A DNA stretch of 64,000 bases from Dama dama (GCF_033118175.1 NC_083701.1:10869501-10933500), one strand, 5' to 3'. Positions 10,325-21,800 are shown, numbered from the stretch's first letter. The notes: a model not told the origin generated them from the sequence alone. Program-made: numbers and translations.

Positions 10325-10670
10325 TTGAGGTGCGCAGACCTGGGTTCGAATTCTCTCTCTACCTCTTCTCAGCTGTTTGATGTCAGGCCTGTGGCATTGG
10401 GCTTCCCTGTGGCTCAGACAGTAAAGAATCCAGCTGCAATGCAGGAGACCTGGCTTGATCCCTGGGTCAGGAAGATCCCCTGGAGAAGGAAATGGCAACC
10501 CACTCCAGTATTCTTGCCTGGGAAATTCCATGGACAGAGGAGCCTGGTGGGCTACAGTCCACGGGGTCACAAAAGAGTCAGACATGACTGAGTGACCAAC
10601 AAGTGGCATAAACTCTGCACCTCAAGGTCTTCAGCTGTCACAGGGGGATCATAAAGGATGCCATTATGAT
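10325..10670 (+). repeat. MIR-type element split by a Bov-tA
   Basis: The MIR-like left part (CAGACCTGGGTTCGAATTC) and right part (CACCTCAAGGTCTTCAGCTGT) flank a sense Bov-tA at 10399-10605. Confidence 0.6.
10399..10605 (+). mobile_element. Bov-tA SINE
   Basis: A full-length sense copy from GGGCTTCCCTGTGGCTCAG to CAGACATGACTGAGTGACC. Confidence 0.92.
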
Positions 10671-11714
10671 TTGGAATTTTGAAATTTTCAGATTTGAGAA
10701 ATATGGTAAACGATACCACATACTAAAAAATATCCCCAGAGGGGTCTGAGACAGTGCTCAGTAATTAAAACCATTAATAATGTGGTATTAATACATGAAT
10801 ATTCACACCAAGCAGCTTAACTAAAGACTATAAGTAGGACTCGGTTCATGTTAAGCCCCCAAATTCATTATAAAACAAACTTCAGTCTCTAGATCTCATT
10901 GGGTTTGGAGTGGAGTTACAGCATTGCTGCCCAGGCCGCCAGGTAAGGCTGCCATGAAGATAACAGATGAAAATGCACCTAGTACACCCAACCTCTTGGC
11001 CCTCTGCTGCACCATTTCTTGTTATAATTATTAAACACATGATTTTATTTAAATAGTGGACATTTGCCATTTTTTCTTGTCTTAACACCATCATCCATAT
11101 TTGCAAACTTTTCTTTAATGAGTAGGTATTCCTTTAAGAGTGAAAAATGATCATTAAGAAAAAGTAAACACATGGGTTTACCTAATGGGCTGCAAAAGGT
11201 CTCACTGGCTCCTTGGAGAGTCAACCCTGAGTCAGAGGGTCTGGACCACTCCCAGGGTGAAGGCGGCCGTCTTGCAGAGGGGGTCCAGCCAGACAGCATA
11301 CAGGAGTCCCCCACCTCATGGGTAGAATGTCCCCAGGGCCGTAATAACCACTGCTGAGCTGATTTTAGAGCTGCTCTTTGAGATGCAGTAAAGGAAGAGG
11401 TGTTGGAAACTCTCTTTCATGACATTTTCATTCCAGACCCATGGGTTTCTCTGACACTCTGGCTCCCATGCCAACCAGCCTTTCCAAGTGAGAATGTTAC
11501 TCTCAGATTAGCTGTGGGCTCCACACACTGAGCCCAATATTTTATTGATGAGTTACCAGGGGCAGGGTGCCCTGCCGGAAGATACCTTGTGCCTCCTTGA
11601 ATTATTAATTGCATGTCAGCCACCCTCCTGCCTCTCCCACCCTGGGAAGGTAATATCCCCACTCTTGGAGTGAGCACCCCAACCCTTCTGAGTTGACTCT
11701 GTGCATTTGTCTTT
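10671..11714. other. Intergenic, nothing recognised
   Basis: I see no gene, repeat family or RNA gene here. Short open frames (for example 11045-11314 on the minus strand) have no recognisable domain. Confidence 0.5.
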
Positions 11715-11715
11715 A

Positions 11716-12235
11716 CCTTTTTTTTTTTTTTAATTAATTTTTACTGGAGTATAGTTGCTTTACAAAGTTGTGTTCGTTTCTACTGTAGAGCAAAGTGCCT
11801 CAGCCACATGATACAGATATCCCCTCTTTTTTTTGGATTGGCTTCCCATTTAGGCCAACACAGAGCATTGAGTAGAGTTCCCTGTGCTACACAGTAAGTT
11901 CCCATTAATTATTTATTTCATACATAGTAGTGTATATATGCCTGGAGGAGGGCATGGCACCCACTCCAGTCTTCTTGCCTGGAGATTTCCCGTGGACAGA
12001 GGAGCCTCTCGGCCTACAGTCCGTGGGGTCACGGAGACTCGGACATGACCAAGGGACAGGCACGGCACATAGGGCGTGTATGTCCATCCCAGCCTCCCAG
12101 TTCATCCCACCGCCCTGCCCCCTCCCCCTGGTATCCATCCATTTGTTCTCTAGGTCTGTGTCTCTATTTCTGCTCTGAAAATAAGTTCATCTGTACCAGT
12201 TTTGTAGATTCTATATAAGTGATGTTATACAACTG
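11716..12235 (-). mobile_element. L1 3' end, split by a SINE
   Basis: It starts with poly(T) on the + strand, followed by the antisense ruminant L1 3' terminus (ACTGGAGTATAGTTGCTTTAC, GAGTTCCCTGTGCTACACAG). After a SINE it resumes at 12062-12235 with 3'UTR and ORF2-end sequence. Confidence 0.8.
11939..12062 (+). mobile_element. Truncated Bov-tA SINE
   Basis: Only the 3' two thirds of the element is present (CACCCACTCCAGTCTTCTTGC to CTCGGACATGACC). It sits inside the antisense L1. Confidence 0.8.
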
Positions 12236-13732
12236 TCTTCAACTTTTATAAAACAGTGTGACTCAAATGCAATCAATTTCGGTTTGGAAATAATAATTTC
12301 AAACATAGTCTTTTCAGAATACACTAACCCCCTATCTTGATATTATCATGACCATAATGATCGTGAGAATTAACATTTTCAGAGTACTTTGCCAAGCAGA
12401 TCCTGCCGCTGATCCTGCCAGATGTACAAGTTGGAAGGCAGAGGAAAGATCCAATCATGATGCTGGTTCTTTCTGGAGTACTTGATCCAGCCCTCCACTG
12501 CCTCCTTCATAGGATGTTTTCTTCCATTGCTCTTCATAGCTACTTCCCTACAGAGCAAGACTTCAGTCTTGCTGCAGCTTTCCGGCTCCTCCCTCCTAAG
12601 CTGCCTTCCTCCTTGGCACAATCCATCAGACATCTTCCCATGACACCAGCCACCATCTCTGCAGATGATTCTAAGGGTAAGCCCAGACCTCTCTTCTGAA
12701 CTAGGAAATCAAATATCTAACAGGTTCCACGGCAAAGCCCTGGCTGTCCCACAAGCTTCAAGTCTAATCCTCTGTAAAGAAGCTCATCTTCTCTTTCTCT
12801 GCCTCGCTGTGGCCCCAACCAGGCTGAGGGCAACTCCTTATATCCAGTTTGGCGGAAGTACATCAAGCTGTTTCTCCATCCACCCTTCCCTTCTCGTTCT
12901 TCCTCTTGAGCTCCGGCTCTTACCACAAGCCCACACTCATCACACAGGTGTGCATGAACCACACCATGAGCCTTGCTTAAGACCCTGAAGGGAATAGGCT
13001 GGTTTCTCCTCCCATGATAGTTCTCTGACTTGAAGCCCACTTGCTGAGGATCCAATGAGGCCCTGTCATCAAGTGATTAAGTTGTAGACTCTGGAGCCAG
13101 GGGAACTGGATTGCAAATCTATCAATATGTTGCCCAAACGAAACTGTACACAAGCTACCTCCACCTCAGGTCCTAGATTTTTCCTTGAATAGAAATAAAA
13201 TCCCTCCAACCCCGTGTACCTTGGAAAATGATAGCCCAGAACCCCACAGGGAAGGGAATCCTAGGGTGCAGTTCTTGGCTCCTCCGTGATGCAGAGGGGA
13301 GCTAAGTTAGGACAGGGCGACAGTGAGGCCAAGTTGACAGTCGACAACCAGCATGCCAGCGTGTCCTCCCCAACTCCCTCACCGCACGCTGTGTCTTGGC
13401 ACCCTGCTTCTCTTGCACCCCCAGGAGCATGCTCTCACACTTCACCACACTTTATAATAAACTACTAGTTATCTGTGACTTTCCCATCTGCTAATTACAG
13501 ATGAGATCATAGTTCACATTAACAGTTTAAAATGCAATGCTCTGAGTCCCTCTTGTTTCAATTGAAGGATTTTGCATCTCTTCCAGAGAATCCAACCTCC
13601 AAAAAGACTGCTGTTGGCCAGCTTCAAGGCCAGTGGCATCCAGCCTCATAGAGGAAAGGATTCAGTGAAGGAAAGTGATCAGGACCATGTCTCACTCTAG
13701 CTTCTAACACTGTTGGCAATGTCATGACTAGC
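12236..13732. other. Intergenic, mostly unrecognised
   Basis: An MIR-like stretch lies near 13070-13170. The rest holds short frames (12379-12633 minus, 12717-13055 minus) with no family I recognise and no splice or promoter support. Confidence 0.45.
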
Positions 13733-15318
13733 ATCAGTCAGTCAATTCAGTCATTCAGTCATGTCCAATTCTTTGTGACCCCATGGACTGCAGCAAGCCA
13801 GGCCTCCCTGTCCATCACCAACTCCTGGAGTCTACCCAAACCCATGTCCATTGAGTCAGTGATGCCATCCAACCATCTCATCCTTTGTCATCCCCTTCTC
13901 CTCCCACTTTCAATCTTTTCCAGCATCAGGGTCTTTTCAAATGTGTCAGCTCTTTGCATCAGGTGGCCAAAGTATTGGAGTTTCAACTTCAACATCAGTC
14001 CTTCCAATGAACACCCAGGACTGATTACCTTTAGGATAGATTGGTTGGATCTCCTTGTAGTTCAGGGACTCTCAACAGTCTTCTCCAACACCATAGTTCA
14101 AAAGCATCAATTCTTCAGCGTTCAGCTTTCTTTATAGTCGAATCCTCACATCCACACATGACTACTGGAAAAACCATAGCCTTGACTAGATGGACCTTTG
14201 TTGGCAAAGTAACGTCTCTGCTTTTTAATATGTTGTCTAGGTTGGTCATAACTTTTCTCCCAAGGAGTAAGCGTCTTTTAATTTCATGGCTGCAATCACT
14301 ATCTGCAGTGATTTTGGAGCCCCAAAAAATAAAGTCTGCCACTACTTCCACTGTTTCTCCATCTATTTGCCATGAAGTGATAGGACCGGATGCCATGATC
14401 TTTGTTTTCTGAATGTTGAGCTTTCGGCCAACTTTCTCACTCTCCTCTTTTACTTTCATCAAGAGGCTCTTTAGTTCTTCTTCACTTTCTGCCATAAGGG
14501 TGGTGTCATCTGCATATCTGCGGTTATTGATATTTCTCCTGGCAATCTTGATTCCAGCTTGTGCTTTCTCCAACCCAGCATTTCTCATGATGTACCCTGC
14601 ATAGAAGTTAAATAAGCGTGGTGACAATATACAGCCTTGATGTACTCCTTTTCCTATTTGGAACCAGTCTGTTGTTCCAGATCCAGTTCTGTTACTTCTT
14701 GACCTGTGTACAGATTTCTCAAGAGGCAGGTCAGGTGGTCTGGTATTCCCATCTCCTTCAGAATTTTCCACAGTTTATTGTGATCCACACAGTCAAAGGC
14801 TTTGGCGTAGTCAATAAAGCAGAAATAGATGTTTTTCTGGAACTCTTTTGTTTTTTCTATGGTCCAATAGATGTTGGCGATTTGTTCTCTGGTTCCTCTG
14901 CCTTTTCTAAATCTAGCGTGAACATCTGGAAGTTCACGGTTCATGTATTGTTGAAGCCTGGCTTGGAGAACTTTGAGCATTACTTTGCTAGTATGTAAGA
15001 TGAGTGCAATTGTGTGGTAGTTTGAACATTCTTTGCCATTGCCTTTCTTAGGCATTGGAATGAAAACTGACCTTTTCCAGTCCTGTGGCCACTCCTGAGT
15101 TTTCCAAATTTGCTGGCATATTGAGTGCAGCACTTTCACAGCATCATCTTTTAGGATTTGAAATAGTTCCACTGGAATTTCATCACCTCCACTAGCTTTG
15201 TTCGTAGTGATGCTTCCTAAGGCCTACATGACTTCCCATTCCAGGATGTCTGACTCTAGGTGAGTGATCACACCATCATGATTATCTGGGTCATGAAGAC
15301 TTTTTTGTACAGTTCATT
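13733..15318 (-). mobile_element. BovB (RTE-type) retrotransposon, 5'-truncated
   Basis: About 1.6 kb of antisense BovB, from the 3' terminus with its CAGTCAGTCAATTCAGTCATT simple repeat on the + strand through much of the reverse-transcriptase frame. Read on the minus strand, the frames at 14654-15172 and 14115-14771 carry the RT blocks GFRKGRGTR-like, FIDYAKAFDCVDHNKLW, GVHQGCILSP and YADD (14505-14516). The two frames overlap with a frameshift near 14700, and a further break occurs near 14115, so no full enzyme is encoded. BovB spreads through ruminant genomes and mobilises the Bov-tA SINEs that share its 3' end. The element ends near the wording GTACAGTTCA. Confidence 0.92.
14115..15172 (-). 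pseudogene. BovB reverse transcriptase remnant
   Basis: Two overlapping open segments cover the fingers, palm and thumb of an RTE-clade reverse transcriptase. The first (15172 down to 14654) holds FIDYAKAFDCVDH. The second (14771 down to 14115) holds WFQIGKG, QGCILSP, the catalytic YADD and the downstream SHEIKRRLLLGRK block. A frameshift in the overlap and stops beyond 14115 disable it. The endonuclease domain that normally precedes the RT is absent because of 5' truncation. Confidence 0.85.
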
Positions 15319-15704
15319 TGTTGAATGAAAAAATGAATGAACCCATAAATGAAAACAAGAAGGAAGATGTACATGAGCAAGATCTCATGAGCAGGTCTGC
15401 CTGCTCAGAAGATATAGCCCAGACTCCCCAGAAAGCCCTCTCAGACTTGGTCCCTGACCCCTCTTTTCCCATCTCTTTATCTATTCCCTCCTCATCCTCT
15501 GCAGGAGGACAGGGAGGAGGGGCAGAGTGTTCCACACCATCCACCACAGTCTCCCAAGGGTACAGATGAGAGATGAACCCAAAAAGTCTCCCAGGAGGAC
15601 ATCCTGGTCAACAAGGTGGGAGGGCTGTGAAAGAGTATAGATAACCACCTCCACCCAGGCTGAGTCCTCAGTGAGGGTCCTGCCAAAGCCTAATAGCTTC
15701 CGCT
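15319..15704. other. Intergenic, unrecognised
   Basis: It begins with a short GTTGAATGAAAAAATGAATG run resembling an L2-type tail. The remainder is unremarkable, with no gene seen. Confidence 0.4.
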
Positions 15705-16146
15705 TCTGTAACTTGACACTGAATTAAATCTTGGAGACTGAGTTTTGGGTGAAGACAAAAAGAATAGCTTTATTGTTTGCCCAGCAAAGGGAACCACAGT
15801 GGGTTAATGCCCTCAAAACTGTGTGTCCCAACCTGGAGCAGGTAGTCAGGAGTTTTATAGCAAGGGTTCAAAGGGAGCGTGCTCAGCTGGTGGACATACT
15901 TCTGATTGGCTGGTGGGGAGGTAAGTGGGAGTCAGCATCTTCAACCTTCTGGTTCCAACCCATCTGGGATCTACATACTTGTGGGCAGCATACTGTGAAC
16001 TTCTCCTACCTGAAGGGGATTTCAGTATGGGCAAACAGCTGAAAGATATTGCCATGTGTATCCCCTGAGGGGGAATGGGACCCTGCCCCAAGGCTGCACT
16101 ATTGTTTCTTAACTGTTCCTCCCAGGTCTCTGCATCCCCTGTGCTT

Positions 16147-16345
16147 AATGCTTAGTTGCTCAGTCGTGTCTGACTCTTTGGGACCCCACGGACTGTGGCC
16201 CCCCAGATTCCTCTCTGCATGGAATTCTGCAGGCAAGAATACTGGAGTGGTCCACCAGTGGATCTTCCCAATCCAGGGATCGAAGCCAGGTCTTCCGCAT
16301 TGCAGGCGGGTTCTTTACCATCTGAGCCACCAGGAAAGCACATGA
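16147..16345 (-). mobile_element. Bov-tA SINE inside an LTR-like element
   Basis: An antisense copy running from TTGCTCAGTCGTGTCTGACTC to GAGCCACCAGGAAAGC. Confidence 0.88.
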
Positions 16346-16460
16346 ATACTGGAGTGTTTAGCCTATCCCTTCTCCAGGGGAATTTCCCGACTCAGGAATC
16401 GAACTGGGGTCTCCTGCATTGCAGGCAGATTCTTTGCCAGCTGAGCTACCAGGAAACGCC
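16346..16460 (-). mobile_element. Partial Bov-tA SINE
   Basis: A second antisense partial copy directly after the first, from GAATACTGGAGTG to GAGCTACCAGGAAACGCC. It looks like a tandem array of the 5' part of the element. Confidence 0.82.
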
Positions 16461-16665
16461 CTCCGCTTCCCTTCCCTTCCCTGATTAGCAACTGTTTGAA
16501 CCTGCTCCTTGGAACTCAGGGAAGGTCATGGAGGCTGAACGAAGCCTGTTTCCTGTAATCAAGGAAGGAGGTGGGGCACAGAAAGGCTTCTATGCCAGGA
16601 GGCCCACAGGTTCACTCCTTTAGAGCCAACGCCCCCTTCAGAGAAAAGGGTCTGTTACCCTTTGC

Positions 16666-18084
16666 TTTACTCAGGCTGTTGATTTCCTCTGTGGCTTAAA
16701 GATCACACATAGAGGCCCCATTTAGCTCAAGCCTCAGTCTCAGACTCCAGTCTTGTCTCCCGCTCATTAGATTTACTCTCCGCTCACATCATTTTCATTT
16801 ATTTTCCCAGTCGCTAACAGGGAGGGCAGGGCAGGCAGGCAGGCTGCAGAGAGCAGCATGGGGGCCGCGGGCACACCTCCAAAGCCGGCAGAGGAAATGC
16901 CATCAGCCTCAAATCCAGGACAGGAAGGGAGGCCGGGCTTGGCCACCCAAGGTGACACTCCAGGAGAGGTGGAGGCGGGGAGTCAGCAGGGAACAGGAAA
17001 GCCTGGGGCAGAACCTCGCCTTTTGATAGCGTTTGCAGCAGCATCCAGTCCTGCAGAAGGCTGGCAAGCGCTTCTGCAGAGCCCAGAACAAGCAGGCAGG
17101 TGGAGAGGGAGCTGGCAGCCCAGGAGGGCTCTTTCAAGTACGTGTCCAGCCACCAATTACAGGGGCCACAGGGATCTCGATGCAAATGCCTGCAAGACAA
17201 GAAGATTTGACTCTTCTCTGGGAGCCGATTGCAGAGGATTGAGGCAAGGTTAAGAGAATCAGTAGAGAGAATGAGCAGCCAAAATCAAAAGTCTTCTGTT
17301 TATCTCCTTCTCTCAGGTCACATCTGCATTCAGAGGTGGTCAAGTGCCAAGTTCAAAGGCTGCTTCCACCTCTTCTAAGCTGCAACGCCTGGGAGAGTCA
17401 CTTCATCTCTCCAGGCCCTCGTTTCCCGCACACACAGAGAAAGGGACTGGCCATCTCTCCCTCACGAGCTTGGCACATCAATTCAAGGTGTTCTTGGGGG
17501 AAAACCACCTCTAACCATGCCCAGCCCACTTAGCGCTGGGACAAGAACAGGCTTGTTTAAAGTTTCCCATGAAGATGGGTGGGCAGGGGCTCTTCTGGTT
17601 CCCAGATCTTTGCTGGAGGTGGAAACAGCCCTGAACAGAAAGAGAAATGTAGGCTCATCCCAGACCTAACCTTTATCACATGCCTTAACATCTCCTTGTG
17701 GTTCAGCCCCCAAATGCCTGGAACAGGGTAATGAACACAGGATGTGGCCTTCTGTCCTTGACCCGGAAGACCCCTGAGGAGCAGAACAGGAGACAAGCCC
17801 CCAAATAAATGTGTGATCCATGCATTGCAGGAAAGCTCAGGATGTCACAAGGGAGAGGGACAGCTACACTGCGGGGATGGTGGGGGGACAGGATTTGTTT
17901 CAAGTTCATCAGTTCTTGTCTGAGCGCTCACCTGTATGCCAGGTGGGGCTCCACTTCTGAAATCACCGCCAACACTGTCCTAAATGTCCTGGTGAGCGGA
18001 GAAGCACAGACACACGAAAGCAACTTAGAAATAGAGACATGAAATTACTTCTGATGGCAGGAAGTGCTTTGAAGAAGTGTGATA
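16666..18084. other. Intergenic with an MIR-like piece
   Basis: An MIR-like core lies near 17340-17450. Open frames at 16814-17253 on both strands are GC-rich but show no domain and no conserved family wording. Confidence 0.45.
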
Positions 18085-18632
18085 GAAAGCAGGGGCTGGG
18101 ATGAATTGGGAGATTGGGATTAACGTGTACACATATTGACACTATGTATAAAACGGGTACCTAAGGAGAACCTACTGTGTAGCTCAGGGAACTCAACTCA
18201 GTGCCTTATGGTGACCTAAACGGGAAGGGAATCCAAAAAAAGAGGGGATATATGTACACACATGAGCTTCCCGGGTGGTGCAGTGGTAAAGAATCCCCCT
18301 GCCAATGCAAAAGACTAGTTCCATCCCTGGGTCAAAAAGATCCCCTGGAGGAGGAAATGGTGACCCACTCTAGTCTTCTTGCCTGGAAAATTCCATGGAC
18401 AGAGGAGCCTGGTGTGCTAGAGTCCAAGGGGTCACAAAGAGTCGCTCGGTTGTGTCCAAGCTCACACACACATATGTATAGCTGACTCACTTTGTTGTAT
18501 AGGAAAAACTAACACAGCACTGTAAAGCAACTACACTGTAGTAAAAATTAATTTTATTTATTTATTTTCCCATTTATTTTTTATTAGTTGGAGGCTAATT
18601 ACTTTATACTGTAGTAAAGATTAATTTTAAAA
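18085..18632 (+). mobile_element. L1 3'-end fragments, split by a SINE
   Basis: Sense ruminant L1 3'UTR (GAATTGGGAGATTGGGATTAA, TCAGGGAACTCAACTCAGTGC) is cut at about 18264 by a Bov-tA. It resumes at 18466 with the terminal GACTCACTTTGTTGTATAGG and GTAAAGCAACTACACTG. A short antisense L1 tail (TTAGTTGGAGGCTAATTAC) follows at about 18553-18632. Confidence 0.8.
18264..18465 (+). mobile_element. Bov-tA SINE inside L1
   Basis: A sense copy from GCTTCCCGGGTGGTGCAGTGG to TCACAAAGAGTCGCTCGG, interrupting the L1 3' end. Confidence 0.85.
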
Positions 18633-18635
18633 AAG

Positions 18636-18812
18636 AACATTGGGTGTGTGTGTTAATCTTTCAGTTGTGTCCAACTCTTTGCATGGACTGTAGCCCACCA
18701 GGCTCCCCGGCCCATGGAATTCTTCAGGCAAGAATACTGGAGTGGGTTGCCATTTCCTTTTCCAGGGGATCTTCCCAACCCAGGAATCGAACCTGGGTCT
18801 CCTGCGTTGCAG
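18636..18812 (-). mobile_element. Bov-tA SINE (5'-head missing)
   Basis: An antisense copy from GTTAATCTTTCAGTTGTGTCC to CGAACCTGGGTCTCCTGCG, lacking the last part of the tRNA-like head. Confidence 0.85.
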
Positions 18813-19659
18813 TCATTAATAAACCTAAAAAAAGAAAAAGGGGTGAGCTACTTTCAAAGGAGGGGAACATCTCAGAGGAGAAAATATTTGACCTGAAACA
18901 TGAGCAGCCATAAACATAACACTGGTCTCGAAATGAGATGACGGTGTAAAGATTCCTACTCTACTCTTGTATCAGTAGGTGATGATACCTTGAGACATCA
19001 CAAATCTGATCTGGTCACACCCCACCCTGACTCCTCATCCACACCCCCAATGCCCCAGTGGGGACCATTTAAGACTCGAGATCCAACCCAATGCCCTTCT
19101 TTGTGGGTGTTTTCACAGCTCTGCCAGACCGCGGTCAGAAAGCGTCCGACGGAATGTGCTGTCCCTTCACATCTGAGCAGCAGCAGGCCACTTCAAAGAG
19201 GATAAGCAATTAGGATCTGCACGGCCCACAGGTCCGGGAAGCTCAGGAAGCAGTGAGCGTCCTCCGTGTCCTAATGCAGGGACACCAGGTGTCCGGAAGT
19301 AAGTGGGTAGGAGCCCTGAGAACCGTGACCGCCTCGTCACAGGGACCCGCTCTCCTTTGCTGCCATCTCGTGGTCGCCTGTAGGAATAACAGCCGTAAAG
19401 AACGGGCCGCGGCCTTCCCAGGCTCTCCGCAGGCTGACTCCGTCCTCACCTCCGACTGGGTGCAAAGTCCTATGGAGGCTCTTGCGGCACGTAGCCCACC
19501 GTATCACGGCCTGAAGCGTCTCCATGGCTTTCCCTCCCTTGGCTCGGGGCCCAACACACCCTCTGCCTCTGATTATTCCACCTGGTTCACTGACTGTAGG
19601 AGGAGTCTGATCACTGGGGCGCTGCTGAGAAATTCCATGCCACTGCTGTCGTCGAGGGC
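18813..19659. other. Intergenic, nothing recognised
   Basis: I find no named repeat or gene here. Frames at 19243-19449 (minus) and 19253-19816 (plus) overlap on opposite strands; the latter runs into a SINE. Confidence 0.45.
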
Positions 19660-19830
19660 TCCCCAGGCGGCGCTAGTGGTAAAGCACCCAACTCCCGATG
19701 CAGGAGACAGGAGAGACATAGGTTCCATCCCTGGGTCGGGAAGATCCCCTGGAGGAGGGAATGGCAACCCAATCCAGTATTCTTGCCTGAAAAATCCCAT
19801 GGATAGAGGGGCCTAGCACGCACGCACGCA
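19660..19830 (+). mobile_element. Bov-tA SINE (3'-truncated)
   Basis: A sense copy starting GGCTCCCCAGGCGGCGCTAG and ending GATAGAGGGGCCTAGCA, followed by a short (CACG) run. Confidence 0.85.
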
Positions 19831-19898
19831 CTTATCTAAGTTGTCCCCTGCCTACACGTCCTTGAATGGTCTAATTTATTCCTCTCAGCAATTGTTAA

Positions 19899-20040
19899 GG
19901 ACTTCCCTGGCAGTTCAGTGGTTAAGATTTTGCACTTCCGATGCAGGGGGCAAGAGGTCAATCCCTGGTTGGGAACCAAGATCCCACATGCTGCGGGGTG
20001 TGACCAAAAATAAATAGATAGAAATAAAAGTTGATGCAAA
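19899..20040 (+). mobile_element. CHR-type SINE
   Basis: GGACTTCCCTGGCAGTTCAG head, CAATCCCTGGTTGGGAACC block, GATCCCACATGCTGCGGGG and an A-rich end. Confidence 0.85.
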
Positions 20041-20083
20041 AAGAAAAGAATAAAAAGGTGATGCAAAAAGAAACCCATGGTGA

Positions 20084-20428
20084 ACAAAGAGTCAAAATTT
20101 TATTTTATTTTTCTTTATAGGAGGCTAATTACTTTACAATATTGTAGTGGTTTTTGCCACACATTCACATGAATCAGCCATAGGTATACATGTGTCCCCA
20201 TCCTGAACCCCCCTCCCACCTCCCTGCCCATCCCATCCCTCAGGGTCGTCCCAGTGCACCAGCCCTGAGCACCCTGCCTCATGCATCGAACCTGCACTGG
20301 CGATCTGTTTCACATATGATAATATACATGTTTCAATGCTATTCTCTCAGATCACCCCACTCTCGCCCTCTCCCACAGAGTCCAAAAGACTATTCTATAC
20401 ATCTGTGTCACAAAGAGTCAAAATTTTA
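20084..20428 (-). mobile_element. 5'-truncated L1 insertion with 19-bp target-site duplication
   Basis: About 307 bases of antisense L1 3' end (20103-20409) begin with a T-rich tail and GGAGGCTAATTACTTTACA. The insertion is flanked by a perfect direct repeat, ACAAAGAGTCAAAATTTTA, at 20084-20102 and 20410-20428. The structure is that of a classic L1 insertion by target-primed reverse transcription. Confidence 0.9.
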
Positions 20429-20734
20429 AAAAAGAAGCTGTACTAGATGGGTAGTATTACCCCAGTTCAGGCTTACCCCAGATGAGAAAGAGGAGCTCAG
20501 CCTAATAAGTAGAATGAAGCTAACTCTCTCTCTCCACAGCTTCTGTCTTACCCCGACAGGCATCCTCTGACATTCACCAACAGACACACCCCGAGAGCTT
20601 TGGTTTCCCAGCAAGTCATATCTGAGAAGTCATGATGTCACCTGAACACAGGTTCTTTGTGAGGCAGAAGAGTGATGGGGATTCTCAAGGCTATCGGACA
20701 TGGTTTTCCTTCATAGCTGTCATCACAGCTGTTC

Positions 20735-21075
20735 ATAACACATTTATTTGGGTGATCAGGTTTTAACGGCTTTCCCATCCAGATGGGCCAATGCTGGGGA
20801 CACGGGTTCAGCCTCTGGCCCGGGAAGATCCCACATGCCATGGAGCCACAAAGCCTGTCCACCACAACTATTGAGCCTGTGCTCTGGAGTCCGGGAGCCA
20901 CAAGTACTGAGCCCACGGGCCGCAGCTGCTGAAGCCCGTGAGCCCGTGAGCCTGTGCTCAAGAGAAGCCCACACACCGCATCCCAAGTGTAGCCCCTGCT
21001 CTCTGCGATCAGACAAAAGCCCTCGCGCAGCAACAAAGACCAGCACAGCGAAAAATAAATAATTTTAAAATACTA
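20735..21075 (+). mobile_element. Full-length CHR-type SINE
   Basis: A long copy containing the CGGGTTCAGCCTCTGGCCCG block, repeated TGAGCCCACGGGCC-type wording, AGCCCTCGCGCAGCAACAAAG and an AAAAATAAATAATTTTAAAA tail. Confidence 0.75.
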
Positions 21076-21224
21076 TCATTTATCTTTTAAAAAAGAACAC
21101 AGCAGGGGGAAAAATTTATACAGTTCTTACTCTCTCCAAACCTACACATTAGAAGAAAAGGCAAGTAATCATAATACAGTGGGTCGACTCTCACAGTGAA
21201 AGAAGTGGAAGATGCAAAACTATT

Positions 21225-21350
21225 TTAAGGAGGAAAGAAAGAAAGAAGGGGAGGAGGAAGGAAGGAAAAGGGGGAAGAAGGAAGGGAAAGAAAGAAAGAG
21301 AAAAAGGAAGGAAGGAAGGAAGAAAGGGAGAGAGAAAAAGAGGGACAGGA
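21225..21350. repeat. Purine-strand GGAA/GAAA microsatellite
   Basis: About 125 bases are almost pure A and G on the + strand, built from GAAA, GGAA and GGAAGAAG units. A Lys/Glu/Arg-rich frame across it is a by-product. Confidence 0.92.
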
Positions 21351-21429
21351 AGGAAGCTAGCCTCCTCCATGCTTGGGCTACTGTTAGATATTCAGCGCTG
21401 GGATTAGTCATCTTCCCAGTATTTGTCAC

Positions 21430-21555
21430 ATGAAAGAAAGTGAAGTTGTTCAGTCCTGTTGGACTCTTTATGACCCCATGAACTGTAGCCTACCAGGCTC
21501 CTCTGTCCAGGGGATTTTCCAGGCAAGAGTACTGGAGTGGGTTGCCATTTGCCAT
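21430..21555 (-). mobile_element. Partial Bov-tA SINE
   Basis: An antisense 3' half, from GTGAAGTTGTTCAGTCCTG to GAGTGGGTTGCCATTTGCC. Confidence 0.82.
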
Positions 21556-21573
21556 GTAGCATTTATATAATTT

Positions 21574-21800
21574 TAGCTTCCCAGGTGGTGCTAGTGGTAA
21601 AGAACATGCCTACCAATGCAGGAGATGTAAGAGACACAGGTTCAGTCCTTGGGTTTCGAAGGTCCCCTGGAGGAGGAAATGGCAACCTACTCCAGTATGC
21701 TTACCTGGAGAATCCAGTGGACAGAGGATACTGGTGGGCTTTAGTCCATAGGGTCACACAGAGTTGGACATGACTGAAGTGACTTAGCATGCACACACAT
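21574..21800 (+). mobile_element. Bov-tA SINE
   Basis: A full-length sense copy from GCTTCCCAGGTGGTGCTAG to GACTGAAGTGACTTAGCATGC. Confidence 0.88.

Larger units (their letters stand above)
15705..16665 (-). mobile_element. Solo LTR-like element of an endogenous retrovirus, interrupted by SINEs
   Basis: The minus strand of 15705-15850 contains an AATAAAGC polyadenylation region followed by a T-rich stretch, and the surrounding wording resembles bovine ERV LTRs as I recall them. Similar LTR-type sequence resumes at about 16460-16665 beyond an inserted Bov-tA pair. No gag, pol or env frame is seen on either side, so it looks like a solo LTR. The exact ends and family are uncertain. Confidence 0.5.

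Noticed and set aside
16814..17253. GC-rich overlapping frames, considered as a small gene
   Set aside because: Frames open on both strands, no domain, no promoter or splice support.
21212..21433. Lys/Glu/Arg-rich frame
   Set aside because: Translation of the GGAA/GAAA microsatellite.
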